From Tolypothrix campylonemoides VB511288 (GTDB taxonomy: Bacteria > Cyanobacteriota > Cyanobacteriia > Cyanobacteriales > Nostocaceae): a DNA stretch of 37,657 nucleotides. Shown here in pieces: positions 23,566 to 34,483 of the stretch. How positions within the stretch are numbered: the stretch's first letter is position 1; the number at the start of each line of letters is the position of its first letter. The notes below the pieces were generated by a model, which was not told where the DNA came from, made no database searches, and saw only the letters and a list, made by a program, of their open reading frames with translations. A program made the translations under genes and the position numbers. The stretch spans positions 25,448 through 63,104 of the forward strand of contig JXCB02000058.1 of the NCBI GenBank assembly GCA_000828075.3, read 5' to 3'.

Positions 23566-23628
23566 ATGAAACACATAGTAAAACGGTTTCTCAAACTATT
23601 CAAAGAAGCTGAAGAATTTGAGCAGTGA
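23566..23628 (+). CDS. Possible 20-aa leader peptide coupled to prim-pol
   Basis: MKHIVKRFLKLFKEAEEFEQ is a short basic-to-acidic amphipathic peptide. Its stop overlaps the prim-pol start in a TGATG junction (23626-23630). This arrangement is typical of translational coupling. Whether it is translated cannot be told from sequence alone. Confidence 0.3.
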   Translation: MKHIVKRFLKLFKEAEEFEQ

Positions 23629-24491
23629 TGCAACAACTTCATAAAGAACTAAGCTCACTTCCGACCGACTGGGGGTTAGTTCCTGTCTCAGGGAAACAAC
23701 CCCTTGGAGGAAAGGGCTGGAATCAGCGTCCTTATACTCCGGCGCAGCTCATCCAGTGGCTTGCCAATGGTCATCACTGCACCGGATTTGGCTTGCTGAC
23801 TGGCACGGCAATCGAGTCAGGGTGCAACTATCTGCTGGCACTTGACCAAGACGGTGCAGCCGCAGCCGAAGTGCTGCTCGTACTGGCACAAGAAAACCCT
23901 CTGCCCGATACAGTCGCCTTTACGTCTGGGCGACCGGGGCGTTGTCAGCGGTTGTTCAAGGTGTCAGCCGATATAGCCCCCTTACTTCACTCTCGCAAGC
24001 TGGATCACGGGTTGGAATTGCGGTTTAAAGGATTGATGTCCGTCCTGCCACCATCAATTCACCCCATCACCCACAAACCTTACCGCTGGCTAAAGAATTG
24101 CAGTCCCAGTTCTAGAGCGATCGCCTTTGCTCCAGATTGGCTGATACAGCTGATGGTCAAAAAGCAACCTAAATGCCGTGCGCCAATTACAGTGAGTAGA
24201 CATCCCGCTAGCATGACTCAGCCAGCAGGGGACGCTACGCACCGTCACATTGCTGCACTACTGTCGCGGCTTCATCCCCACCGCGCCGACGATTATCAAG
24301 ATTGGATCAGAGTCGGAATGGCGCTGTACTCCCACTCAAGTGCGCTGTTGCCTTTGTGGGAAGACTGGAGCCGACAGTCGAGCAAGTATAAGCCGGGAGA
24401 GTGCGCTTACAAGTGGTCAACTTTCAACCCCACCAGGATTAGCATTAGCACCCTGTATTATCTAGCCGAAGTCGATTCGCCTATGCGTTAG
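23628..24491 (+). CDS. Prim-pol domain protein with PriCT-2 C-terminus
   Basis: A 287-aa plasmid/phage-type primase-polymerase. Residues about 10-185 form a bifunctional DNA primase/polymerase domain: WGLVPVSGKQPLGGKGWNQR, GFGLLTGT, the acidic pair D73/D75 in LLALDQDG, FTSGRPGRCQRLFK and LELRFKGLMSVLPPS with HPITHKPYRWL. Residues about 205-285 match PriCT-2: ALLSRLHPHRADDYQDWIRV, GMALYSHS, LWEDWSRQSSKY and CAYKWSTFN. There is no helicase part, unlike the PrimPol gene at 7143-10775, so this window carries two different primases of the same superfamily. The start is ATG 23628, in a TGATG overlap with a short upstream peptide; a GTG at 23625 is possible. Confidence 0.85.
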   Translation: MQQLHKELSSLPTDWGLVPVSGKQPLGGKGWNQRPYTPAQLIQWLANGHHCTGFGLLTGTAIESGCNYLLALDQDGAAAAEVLLVLAQENPLPDTVAFTSGRPGRCQRLFKVSADIAPLLHSRKLDHGLELRFKGLMSVLPPSIHPITHKPYRWLKNCSPSSRAIAFAPDWLIQLMVKKQPKCRAPITVSRHPASMTQPAGDATHRHIAALLSRLHPHRADDYQDWIRVGMALYSHSSALLPLWEDWSRQSSKYKPGECAYKWSTFNPTRISISTLYYLAEVDSPMR

Positions 24492-24593
24492 ACAGCTAAA
24501 AAAAGTTACCCACAACACTCAGTTATGCCTTTGAGTTCTTCTAAAGAATCGCTGACGCTCATGAAAAAGTGAAATTCATTTGGTTTTACTATT

Positions 24594-24974
24594 ATGGCAC
24601 CTCGTAAATCTACTACCGCCGCTATCCAGCCCATCGATACCTCTGCTCTCGGTGAGTACAACACATCCGACCACTGCGAAAAGCAGTATGCCACGGTGTA
24701 CTACGCTTTGCGCGAGTTGCAGGGGTTGTCGGTGAAGCGCTCTTTAGGGGATTCCTTCTCTTGGGATGAACTCAAAGAACGCTTTACTGAAGTCTTCGGC
24801 ACTGTTGAAGAACGGCGCTATTCCCTCGACCAGTTGTTGGAATATGCAGGGCGCAAGTTCGGTAAGTCGCTGCAAGACTTACAGGAAATCAACGACCGTT
24901 CTTGGGCGCGGCGCAAGGCTCGTCAAGAGCAGCAGAACAACGTTGTAGAACTTCCGACTACTGCTGAGTTCTAA
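24594..24974 (+). CDS. Small hypothetical protein
   Basis: A 126-aa, hydrophilic, helix-rich protein: MAPRKSTTAAIQPIDTSALG leader, then YATVYYALRELQGLSVKRSL, SWDELKERFTEVFGTVEERR, YSLDQLLEYAGRKFGKSLQD, and a charged tail with KARQEQQ. The pattern of short helices with VEERRYSLDQLLEYAGRKF might be a DNA-binding or adaptor fold, but I recognise no family. It lacks a clear ribosome site. It ends 8 nt before a terminator and is the last gene before the cas operon. Confidence 0.6.
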   Translation: MAPRKSTTAAIQPIDTSALGEYNTSDHCEKQYATVYYALRELQGLSVKRSLGDSFSWDELKERFTEVFGTVEERRYSLDQLLEYAGRKFGKSLQDLQEINDRSWARRKARQEQQNNVVELPTTAEF

Positions 24975-24982
24975 TTCCATTG

Positions 24983-25017
24983 TCTAGTTCCTGTTTACAC
25001 AGGAGCTAGATAACTTT
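24983..25017 (+). terminator. Intrinsic terminator
   Basis: TCTAGTTCCTG and CAGGAGCTAGA form an 11-bp stem with one mismatch and a 6-nt loop, followed by TAACTTTTT. It isolates the cas operon from the upstream genes. Confidence 0.85.
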
Positions 25018-25020
25018 TTA

Positions 25021-25317
25021 TGATTGACTAGATTTTGTATCGGTAGTATTATTGACAACTCTTATTTACCACCTCTCATATCACCAATTTATATTTTAGA
25101 CAGGTCTATAGGTTAACTTGCAAGCGTTTTGTGAAAGACGAATACATTTGGCAAAAGAATCCGGATAGCTATCATTTGGCTTGTATGTAATATTATATAC
25201 ATAAAATAACAAATCCACCCCAAGAGCATTCGCAGGTGGTAATAATTTTGTCATTCGCATGAAAACTACTTGTTTTCAAATGCTGGTGTTATAAACTTGG
25301 GGAGTCTCTAAGGATAC
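25021..25317 (+). promoter_or_regulatory. Upstream region of the cas operon
   Basis: These 297 AT-rich bases have no gene and must contain the cas promoter. One weak candidate is TTGGCA at 25148 with TATCAT at 25170 (16-bp spacer). Another -10-like word, TATTATAT, is at 25191. The words CACCCCAAGAGCATTCGC and AGGTGG around 25218-25240 suggest a CCACC/GGTGG stem. AAGGA at 25310 is the likely ribosome site for cas10. The transcription start is not determined. Confidence 0.4.
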
Positions 25318-28300
25318 ATGGGCATGAACGTCTATCACCGCAAGTTGTATGCTCTATTGCACGAACCAACAAAACCTGTTCGGTGCAATATTATGTGTAA
25401 ACAGCTACAATGCTTACAAGAACATCTTGTGGAATTAGACACATGGTGGTGGAGTAAGGGAAGCAGTCTCGGTGAGCAGGCGGCTGAGATTAGCAGTTCT
25501 TCCGACCGAGTCAACCTGGAATTGAATTCACTAGCTGCCTTTAACAATGTGCAGGTGCGCCATCCAATCAGTGGAGAGTCTCAGGAAATTACGGAACAGG
25601 AATTTGATATAGCATTTGAAATTAGTCAGATAGCTGCAGAACCAGATGTGGAAAAGGTGTTTTGGTGGTTTTGGCGGTTCTATCCAGAGGCGCTGGCAAG
25701 TAAACAACTTAATGCACTTTTAATTCCCGCTCACAAAATTCTCCCAGATTGTCCGCTTCACAGTTATAAAAGTACTGTTTCTGCACTTGTTGGTGCCATG
25801 TTTCCGGAACAATGGCTTTCTGGAGAAGCTGAACATCCCTATTTGTTGCTGTTCACTTTCTCGCCAGTTCAGGAGTTTATTAAGTCGTCACGCAAGTTTT
25901 TGGATTTCTGGGCGGGTTCCTATCTGCTGCACTATTTAAGTGTAAAGCTGTGCTGGTATATTGCCCAAACTTATGGACCAGATGCGGTGATTACTCCCTC
26001 GCTTTGGAGTCAGGAGATTATTGACGCGCTGCTGGTTCAGAAATATCCAGATTTTGCTGCTGACTTTGCCTGCTTGCAAGACGGGACAGATCCTGTTGGT
26101 CGTTTTCAGGATAAAAAATCCACTTCCCTGACTACAGCGGGGTTTCCTAATGTCATCACAGTTTTGGTGCCGGGAAAAGATGCCGCTGAAGCATTAGGTA
26201 GGAAATTGGGGGAACAGCTGCCGAATGAATGGAAGGCGATCGCAGACAATGTGCGCTCTGATATCAAAAAGCGTGTCATGGATGCCATCATTACTGATGA
26301 ACAGGGGTTGTGGGATGTCATTGCGCCTGAGTTTCCCAGCAGTAATGACACAAATCCCTACCGCAGTGAGCTACAAAAATGGAAGCAACAGGGTTGTTGG
26401 GAGTGGAATAAACTCTGGGATGCTCAAATAGAGAATACTTGGGAAAGTTACTGGACAGCTGTGCCTTTGGGCAACCCAGATCAGCCACTGGCGATTTTTA
26501 AAGAAGGTGGTAATTTTGATGGTAATTGGAAACAAGGGCAAGAAGCGATCGCACCTTCGCGTTTTGAGCAGTTCACCCCAACACAAGCCGAAGAAATAAC
26601 TTACCACACCCTAAACGTTGGCACTTGGTGGGGGAATGTGCAATCCCGTCTCGGACAGTTGATTCAATCGGTAAAGAATACTCGTACTTGGCAGCTACCT
26701 ACAGCACCAGGAGAGCGTTCCACCCTTTCTGGTCAATTTAGTGCGGTGCATCCTCAACTGCATTACAAAAGTAATTTTAAAGAAGGTGCGGGTGTATCAA
26801 CCAGTTCAATGCGCCTCTTCTGGCGAGTGATGGCTGAAGTTTACCCAGGGTTGTTTAATGGTTCCGAAAAGTTGAATGCCATTGAACTTACTAAACGCAT
26901 GGCTTGGGGGTATGGAAGGGTTGCTGAATCTCTTGGCATTACAATTAACATCACTGAGGGACAACCTGACTACGAAGGATTGATTCGCTTTCCTAATTTG
27001 AGTTCTATTGCTGCTGCCAAATTTGCCTATGAGAATCTACCCCAAGTTCGCACTTACTGGAATAACCTCAATCACTTAATTCAAAAGAATTTACCAGAAC
27101 AACATCAGAAATTTGGTTCTCGCACTCGTGGTCGTCCCTTCCATGTTTATAAAACTGATGCCAAAATCAACCCCCACGGTCGAGATGGTCAAGATTACAA
27201 CGGTGTCATGTTCTCCAGTAAGTGGCTAGCTGAAGATATGGACTTGCAAGGTAAGGAAGTTGAAACTTTGCGGGGGCTAGTAGAAAAAGCGCATAAAGAT
27301 AGTCATTTCGGTGATGGTAGTCCAGCTGATTGGTGGGTAATTGTCCTCGCCGATGGTGATGGCATGGGCAAGTATGTTTCTGGCACAAAATTGAAGGAAT
27401 ACAAGCACTACATAGTCGAGTCAGCAATAGCTAATCTTCCAGCTAAGGGGTGGGAGGAACTGCTAAAAACTAGAAAGCGCATGGGTCCAGCAACTCATGT
27501 AGGACTGAACCGCGCCCTGTTAGATTTCTCTAATCGTCTAGTGCCTTATATAACAGAACAGCGATTCTGCGGCAAAGTGGTCTACAGTGGTGGCGACGAT
27601 GTAATGGCAGTGCTACCTCTGGAGGATTTGCCAGAGTTTTTGCGCTCATTGCGTGCTGCTTGGTGTGGTGGCACTGACCCTCTAGATGAATTTGAGAGCC
27701 GAGGTGGTTACTGGTATCCTAAAGAACTAATTCAAGGATTGCCCAACCGTCCCTACTTCACGATGGGGGAAGGTGCGACGATGAGCATGGGCATTGTTAT
27801 CGCCCACAAAAGTGTGCCTTTGCCCACAGTTTTAGAAAGTCTTTGGGAAGCAGAAAAGGAACGAGCGAAAAAACTCCCAGGTAAAGATGGTTTGTGTTTC
27901 CGCGTAATTTATGGAGGTGGAAACACACTGGAAGCTGTGATGAAAGGTAAGTTACTATCTGCTTGGTACGAGTTACTCTCCTCCCCTACAGAAGAATTGA
28001 GTCCGTTACTTTTACGACTAGCAGAAGAACTGCCCCGTCGCGCTACTGTGACTGAAAATTATCAACTATTTGCTCAAGCTGCTAATGTAATTATGGCTCG
28101 CCGGGATGAAAGTAAAAAACTCGGTAATTTTAAAAACATAACAGATTGGTTGAATGTTTGGGAAGATTGGGTTAAAAGTTTAAAACCAGAAAAAATGACT
28201 TGGAAAAAATGGATTGATAAGTTAGAAGTAGAACAACGACTAGGGACGAAACCTGGAGATTTAGGAAATTTGCTGCGGTTCAGTGCATTCTGGGTAGATA

Positions 28301-28359
28301 AAATGGTGCAGCGCCAGAATTGGAAGTTAAAAGTCGAAAGTAAAAATAAAATGACTTAA
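25318..28359 (+). CDS. cas10: Type III-B Cas10 (Cmr2), cyclase intact, HD motif degenerate
   Basis: A 1,013-aa large subunit of the Cmr complex, first gene of the operon. In type III systems Cas10 makes cyclic oligoadenylate on target RNA binding and often cuts DNA with an HD domain. The palm/cyclase residues are present: ADGDGMGKY at 678-686 and the GGDD loop at 758-761 (VYSGGDDVMAVLP). The TFSPVQEFIKSSRKFLDFWAGSYLLH block near residue 180-205 is a family hallmark (FxPVQxFI..SRK..D.W.GS). The HD site reads YALLHEPTK (H15-E16) where the family has HDPxxK, and the second motif region (ALLIPAHKILPDCPLHSY) lacks the PADTR..H pattern, so DNase activity is doubtful. The start is ATG 25318 or 25324 after AAGGA. 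Confidence 0.93.
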   Translation: MGMNVYHRKLYALLHEPTKPVRCNIMCKQLQCLQEHLVELDTWWWSKGSSLGEQAAEISSSSDRVNLELNSLAAFNNVQVRHPISGESQEITEQEFDIAFEISQIAAEPDVEKVFWWFWRFYPEALASKQLNALLIPAHKILPDCPLHSYKSTVSALVGAMFPEQWLSGEAEHPYLLLFTFSPVQEFIKSSRKFLDFWAGSYLLHYLSVKLCWYIAQTYGPDAVITPSLWSQEIIDALLVQKYPDFAADFACLQDGTDPVGRFQDKKSTSLTTAGFPNVITVLVPGKDAAEALGRKLGEQLPNEWKAIADNVRSDIKKRVMDAIITDEQGLWDVIAPEFPSSNDTNPYRSELQKWKQQGCWEWNKLWDAQIENTWESYWTAVPLGNPDQPLAIFKEGGNFDGNWKQGQEAIAPSRFEQFTPTQAEEITYHTLNVGTWWGNVQSRLGQLIQSVKNTRTWQLPTAPGERSTLSGQFSAVHPQLHYKSNFKEGAGVSTSSMRLFWRVMAEVYPGLFNGSEKLNAIELTKRMAWGYGRVAESLGITINITEGQPDYEGLIRFPNLSSIAAAKFAYENLPQVRTYWNNLNHLIQKNLPEQHQKFGSRTRGRPFHVYKTDAKINPHGRDGQDYNGVMFSSKWLAEDMDLQGKEVETLRGLVEKAHKDSHFGDGSPADWWVIVLADGDGMGKYVSGTKLKEYKHYIVESAIANLPAKGWEELLKTRKRMGPATHVGLNRALLDFSNRLVPYITEQRFCGKVVYSGGDDVMAVLPLEDLPEFLRSLRAAWCGGTDPLDEFESRGGYWYPKELIQGLPNRPYFTMGEGATMSMGIVIAHKSVPLPTVLESLWEAEKERAKKLPGKDGLCFRVIYGGGNTLEAVMKGKLLSAWYELLSSPTEELSPLLLRLAEELPRRATVTENYQLFAQAANVIMARRDESKKLGNFKNITDWLNVWEDWVKSLKPEKMTWKKWIDKLEVEQRLGTKPGDLGNLLRFSAFWVDKMVQRQNWKLKVESKNKMT

Positions 28360-28385
28360 TTGTCAATTATGACTTTTGCTATTAA

Positions 28386-30405
<2,020 letters not shown>

Positions 30406-30409
<4 letters not shown>

Positions 30410-30819
30410 GAAAGCTTGATTCCCGCAAGTTTAGTCAGGAAGCTTATACAGCTTTGACTGCAATAGCAACAGATACAAAAGACCTTTATTATTTGGATAA
30501 AAAGTATCACAAAAAAGCTAGTGGAGTGGTTCAAGGACTGATTGCTTATATCTCTACTTGGGGATTGCATCGTCTTAGTGGAGATGCAAAGAAGTTCTTA
30601 AATGGCAAAGCGGAGGATACTAAATACAAGGGTAAGATTTATAAAAAGTTTCTGCGGTCGCTTAAGAGTTTTAGTGGCAAGAATTTTAATGTTGATGATG
30701 AAGGCAGCTTACTCAATATGCCTCTCAAAGAATACACCGCTCTCAACCGATTGGCGATTGAATTGGCACGAGAATGGTCTTTTTGGGCATCTGCTGTTTT
30801 AGGAGAGCCAGAGGAATAA
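30406..30819 (+). CDS. cmr5: Cmr5 small subunit
   Basis: A 137-aa, basic, all-helical small subunit that lines the inner face of the Cmr complex. Visible helices: RKFSQEAYTALTAIATDTKD, YHKKASGVVQGLIAYISTWG, LHRLSGDAKKFLN and YTALNRLAIELAREWSFWA. The YKKxxxxVxxLIxxxGLxxT-type block that marks Cmr5 is recognisable as HKKASGVVQGLIAYISTWGL. The length is normal. It overlaps cmr4 by 4 bp and is followed by a 97-bp gap with the TTTTTACTT-type repeat in inverted orientation. Confidence 0.85.
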
Positions 30820-30820
30820 T

Positions 30821-30840
30821 AAAAGTAAAAAGTGAAAAGG
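30821..30840 (-). repeat. TTTTTACTT-type repeat, inverted, in the cmr5-cmr6 gap
   Basis: AAAAGTAAAAAGTGAAAAGG is the complement of the word before cmr3. Next to it, CTAATCCCTAAACGCTAATC carries a short direct repeat (CTAATCCCT). Confidence 0.65.
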
Positions 30841-30916
30841 CATTCACAAATAAGATAAATCTTTTTGCTTACTAATCCCTAAACGCTAATCCCTATGAGA
30901 TGGAGAAAAAGGTGTA

Positions 30917-32797
30917 ATGAGTTACAACCGGGAATGGCAAGCTATTCTGAAGAAACTCCAAAAAGACAAAAATCCTCTCTACGAGTTACTTCAAGATAGC
31001 GGACTGACTGAAGATGGTGATTCGGCTCTAAAACTGTACCTCTCCACAGAGGAGAAGAGAAAAGAAGCTCAGAGCAAACTCCAGAAAATTAAATCTAAAA
31101 TGCCTGCTTATTGGCAGCAGAAAAGACTTAACCTAGCAGTAGGTGAACTACCCGCCGAATCAGCGCAGAGTTCACGCAAACAACCTATAAATCAGTCAAG
31201 AACACTGCCCAATTCATCGCCAGTGATGGGAAGACACAAAAGTCTTCAAAGTCCGCTTCAGGAATTGAACTTTGCGAAATTTGGTACAGATAAAAAGCAG
31301 AATGAACTAGCTCAACCTGTGCTGGAAGCCGCAGCTGCTGCTGATGAAACTTGTGAAACTCTGTACAAGCAGCTAACAGAGAAAACCCAAAAATTAGCCG
31401 ATGTCACCATCACTGTTGAGTTTCCCTGGCGGGTGCGGGTAGGGGGAATGCGAGGCTTCCGCGAATTGTTATTGCCTGTGTTTCATCCGGTGTATGGTGT
31501 GCCTTACATTCCCTCTAGCAGTCTCAAAAGTGCTATCCGGGCGATCGCACTCCAGCATGAGACTCAACCTGAAGTCAATCGCCTCCTGGGAAGTCTTGAT
31601 GATGGCATCGGTTGCGTACAGATTCTTGATGCTTTCCCCAGCGCACCTTGTCTGAGTGTCGATATGGCAAATCCCCAATGGCATTGGCAGAAAAATAACG
31701 TTGAATACAACCCTGAACCCCACGCTTTACTCTCAATGGAACAACCTGAGTTGGTAATTGGGTTGATTCGCACTAGCCGAGGAAATAATGCAGATGATGT
31801 AGAAAAAGTCAAGGGATGGTTGGAAAAAGCTTTAGCAATGGGAATCGGTTCGCGCTTGAGTGGGGGATATGGACGAGCGAGTTTGAGCCATACCTTACCA
31901 CATTCATCATCTCATGATTTTCAGCTATGGACTCAGGGAATGTATGGAGCTTTTACTGACAACCCAGAATTTCGTCCAGTGGCATTACGGGGGATGTTGC
32001 GGTACTGGTTTAGAGCGATCGCACTCTCGATTTATTCAGCCAGTCAATGCAAAGCACTAGAAGCAACTCTGTTTGGTACTATAGAACCGAAAAGCAAAGA
32101 AGGTAGTATCCGCATTTCTGTAGAGTGGGAGGAACAACAAAGCGAACGCGCTTATGTCTACAAGGGCAAAATTCTTTTAGAGGCAAAGAAGCAACAACAC
32201 CTCACCCTAGTGGAAAAAGTGCTGCACTTATCATCCCATATTGCTGGAATAGGTAGGGGTTCACGACGACCTCTGCATTGGAATGAACCAAGGTTACGAG
32301 GATGTTATTGGGAACTTACGAATGCAATATTACCAGGTGATAAACAAACTTGGCAGGATTTTTTCAAACAGGTGCGGGATGCGTTTCTTTCCGTGGAACG
32401 TCCTGAAGGTTCACCTGCTGCTGGTAATTCTGGAAATTCACATAACCGTTATCAGGATGTGTTGAATACCAATGCGAGGATTTATTTAGTACCAACTGCA
32501 GGCTTGAGACATCCTAAAAATGTCCGCAATTGGTCGGGGGAAGGGCATACTTCATCAGTGAGGGGTAAGGCTTTGGAGTTGCTTTATAGCAGCCCAAAGT
32601 ATAAGGGAGTTAACCGGGAACAAAAGGGTAATCCCGAAGTTGGTGGCAAGTTGGGAACTCCTTCTTTTGTGGTGATTCAGTCTAATTTTCCCACTTCTGG
32701 GCAACCTTACCAAACTGTAACGATTTTTGGGGTAGATAACAGCGATCGCGCTGCTTTCGTCAAGGCTTTACCACGCGACTCTATTCAAGTTTGGTAA
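30917..32797 (+). CDS. cmr6-cmr1: Cmr6-Cmr1 fusion protein
   Basis: A 626-aa protein joining two RAMP subunits that normally are separate. Residues 1-165 are a charged helical extension (AILKKLQKDKNPLYELLQDS). Residues about 165-330 are Cmr6: VFHPVYGVPYIPSSSLKSAI with the PYIPxSSLK core, and the Gly-rich IGSRLSGGYGR (Ser 315 onward). From about residue 345 the Cmr1 signature begins, FRPVALRGMLRYWFRAIAL (RG.LR.W.R, R358-G359), followed by LEATLFGTIEPKSKEGSIRI and HIAGIGRGSRRPLHW. In solved Cmr complexes Cmr6 and Cmr1 are neighbours at the 3' end of the crRNA, so a fusion would fix their ratio and contact. The frame is continuous, with no sign of error at the join. Confidence 0.88.
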   Translation: MSYNREWQAILKKLQKDKNPLYELLQDSGLTEDGDSALKLYLSTEEKRKEAQSKLQKIKSKMPAYWQQKRLNLAVGELPAESAQSSRKQPINQSRTLPNSSPVMGRHKSLQSPLQELNFAKFGTDKKQNELAQPVLEAAAAADETCETLYKQLTEKTQKLADVTITVEFPWRVRVGGMRGFRELLLPVFHPVYGVPYIPSSSLKSAIRAIALQHETQPEVNRLLGSLDDGIGCVQILDAFPSAPCLSVDMANPQWHWQKNNVEYNPEPHALLSMEQPELVIGLIRTSRGNNADDVEKVKGWLEKALAMGIGSRLSGGYGRASLSHTLPHSSSHDFQLWTQGMYGAFTDNPEFRPVALRGMLRYWFRAIALSIYSASQCKALEATLFGTIEPKSKEGSIRISVEWEEQQSERAYVYKGKILLEAKKQQHLTLVEKVLHLSSHIAGIGRGSRRPLHWNEPRLRGCYWELTNAILPGDKQTWQDFFKQVRDAFLSVERPEGSPAAGNSGNSHNRYQDVLNTNARIYLVPTAGLRHPKNVRNWSGEGHTSSVRGKALELLYSSPKYKGVNREQKGNPEVGGKLGTPSFVVIQSNFPTSGQPYQTVTIFGVDNSDRAAFVKALPRDSIQVW

Positions 32798-32829
32798 CTT
32801 TTATTAATTTAGGAATAATACTAAGTAAT

Positions 32830-34398
32830 ATGATAATTCTGATTGCAAATATCGGCACGTCTGACTTGGCTGTAAAAATTGATGGTTTTAACTACTACCT
32901 ACCAATTTTTGAACGACGAGAACCAAATGAAGATATTTCCGGATTAACAACTGATGAACTAGAGATTTGGCATAACAGAAATAGCTATACTGAACTACTG
33001 TGTGATGAATTAAATGTCTGCGTTAGCAAATCTCCAAGGACAGGAGAGCCAGAATTTTCTTTTATCGAGTTTAGCGAGAAGCTTCTCCAAACTTACCTCA
33101 GCAAGCCGGATACCTGGCATTCTCGCATTCGTCCTGGTCGTATCGGCGGAGTGATTATAGATGCTAAAAACAAATTTACGCTTGACAAAATACACTTATT
33201 TGTTACCAATCAAAAACCTCAGCATAAGTTAGATACTATTTATCTGTTTGAAATTCTTAAGCATTGGTTCAAACGCGAATACGAGATTCAATTAATAGCC
33301 GAAGAGATACCAATTAAAATAACAGCAAAAGAATCAGATGACCTTTTGGATTACTACTATAAATTTTTTCATAAAAATATCAGCAGTGATGATACGGTGA
33401 TAGTTAGCATTAAAGGCGGCACGCCACAAATGCATACAGCTTTAAAAATGCAAGCTATTGCATCTTCTGTATCGCGCTTAATGTTTATAGACCCTCAATT
33501 TTCAATTAGTAAGACTTTGACGGGTGAGTTTTCTGATTGCAAACTCACTTCCTACTGGCAATATATGCGAACGCAAAAATATCAAACAGTAAAATTGTTG
33601 TTAGATGAGAATCGCTGGGATTTTAACGGTGCTATCCAAATTTTGTTAGATTGGAACGAGGTACTGAACTTTTTTATAAAGCATAATGTCATAGATTCTC
33701 AGGATATAGCTGATAGTAATGCAGTAATATCTAGAGTCATCAGCACTTTAAGCATTGGTATTGCTTGTTTTAATTTAGACAGTGATGCTGCCAAACAGAT
33801 TTTGCGCTCCAACTCCAAGCAACAGCTGTCTATCCGCCTGGTAAATGAAGTTCAAAATTATGATAAGGTACTAAATTTATACACTCAATGTAGAATTTTA
33901 TGGAAACTGAATCAGGTAGCGAACTTTTTAGCTCGGATGTCTTCTTTTTATGAAGTAATATTAGAAAAATTGGCAATATATTTAAACTGCGAGGAGAGTT
34001 TTAAAAAGTTTAATAATCGGTTTGATAAACGAAAATTAATAGACCAGCAAGTGTGTTCACGCAATCTTCCCCAAGAACTACAGGCTTGGCAAGAGATACT
34101 AAATCTGCTCAAAAGCTTTGATTATTGGTGTACGCATCGTAACAAGTTAATTCACGGTGCTAAGGGTGTTTCTAAAGCCAGAACCCAGGAACTATTTGAC
34201 CAAGAGTATCAAGAGAATCCACTGATTTGTCAGCCAGATGATATTTTAAGAAATATGGGAAAAATTCTCAGTAGTAGTATTCCAATTGTTAAAAATGGAT
34301 ATCGTTATAAGTTTATCGGTGATAATAATGAACACTACATTTATTCGGAAGTGAAAGATTGGGTTATCAAAACTTTGATAAACGACGGTTTACATTAA
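32830..34398 (+). CDS. CARF-HEPN ancillary RNase (Csm6/Csx1-like)
   Basis: A 522-aa protein from the ATG at 32830 (MIILIANIGTSDLAVKI). The frame is open from 32791, but that part overlaps the previous gene. Residues 1-240 are a Rossmann-like CARF sensor: the N-terminal ILIANIGTS strand-loop and the ligand-loop motif VIVSIKGGTPQMHTALK (GGT at 196-198). Residues about 400-460 contain the HEPN RNase motif RxxxxH: HRNKLIHG with R437 and H442. In type III systems such proteins are switched on by the cyclic oligoadenylate made by Cas10 and degrade RNA indiscriminately. The gene follows 32 bp after the cmr6-cmr1 stop. The exact Csm6/Csx1 subfamily was not determined. Confidence 0.85.
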   Translation: MIILIANIGTSDLAVKIDGFNYYLPIFERREPNEDISGLTTDELEIWHNRNSYTELLCDELNVCVSKSPRTGEPEFSFIEFSEKLLQTYLSKPDTWHSRIRPGRIGGVIIDAKNKFTLDKIHLFVTNQKPQHKLDTIYLFEILKHWFKREYEIQLIAEEIPIKITAKESDDLLDYYYKFFHKNISSDDTVIVSIKGGTPQMHTALKMQAIASSVSRLMFIDPQFSISKTLTGEFSDCKLTSYWQYMRTQKYQTVKLLLDENRWDFNGAIQILLDWNEVLNFFIKHNVIDSQDIADSNAVISRVISTLSIGIACFNLDSDAAKQILRSNSKQQLSIRLVNEVQNYDKVLNLYTQCRILWKLNQVANFLARMSSFYEVILEKLAIYLNCEESFKKFNNRFDKRKLIDQQVCSRNLPQELQAWQEILNLLKSFDYWCTHRNKLIHGAKGVSKARTQELFDQEYQENPLICQPDDILRNMGKILSSSIPIVKNGYRYKFIGDNNEHYIYSEVKDWVIKTLINDGLH

Positions 34399-34460
34399 AG
34401 CAAAAAGAAGGAGTATAAAGAAAAATTAACGAATATTTGCTTCGATAAACACTTATTCTT

Positions 34461-34480
34461 TTCTTTTACCTTTTAACTTT
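34461..34480 (+). repeat. TTTTACCTTTTAACTTT repeat before the kinase-WYL gene
   Basis: A diverged member of the TTTTTACTT family, in the 85-bp gap between the CARF gene and the kinase-WYL gene. Confidence 0.5.
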
Positions 34481-34483
34481 TAT

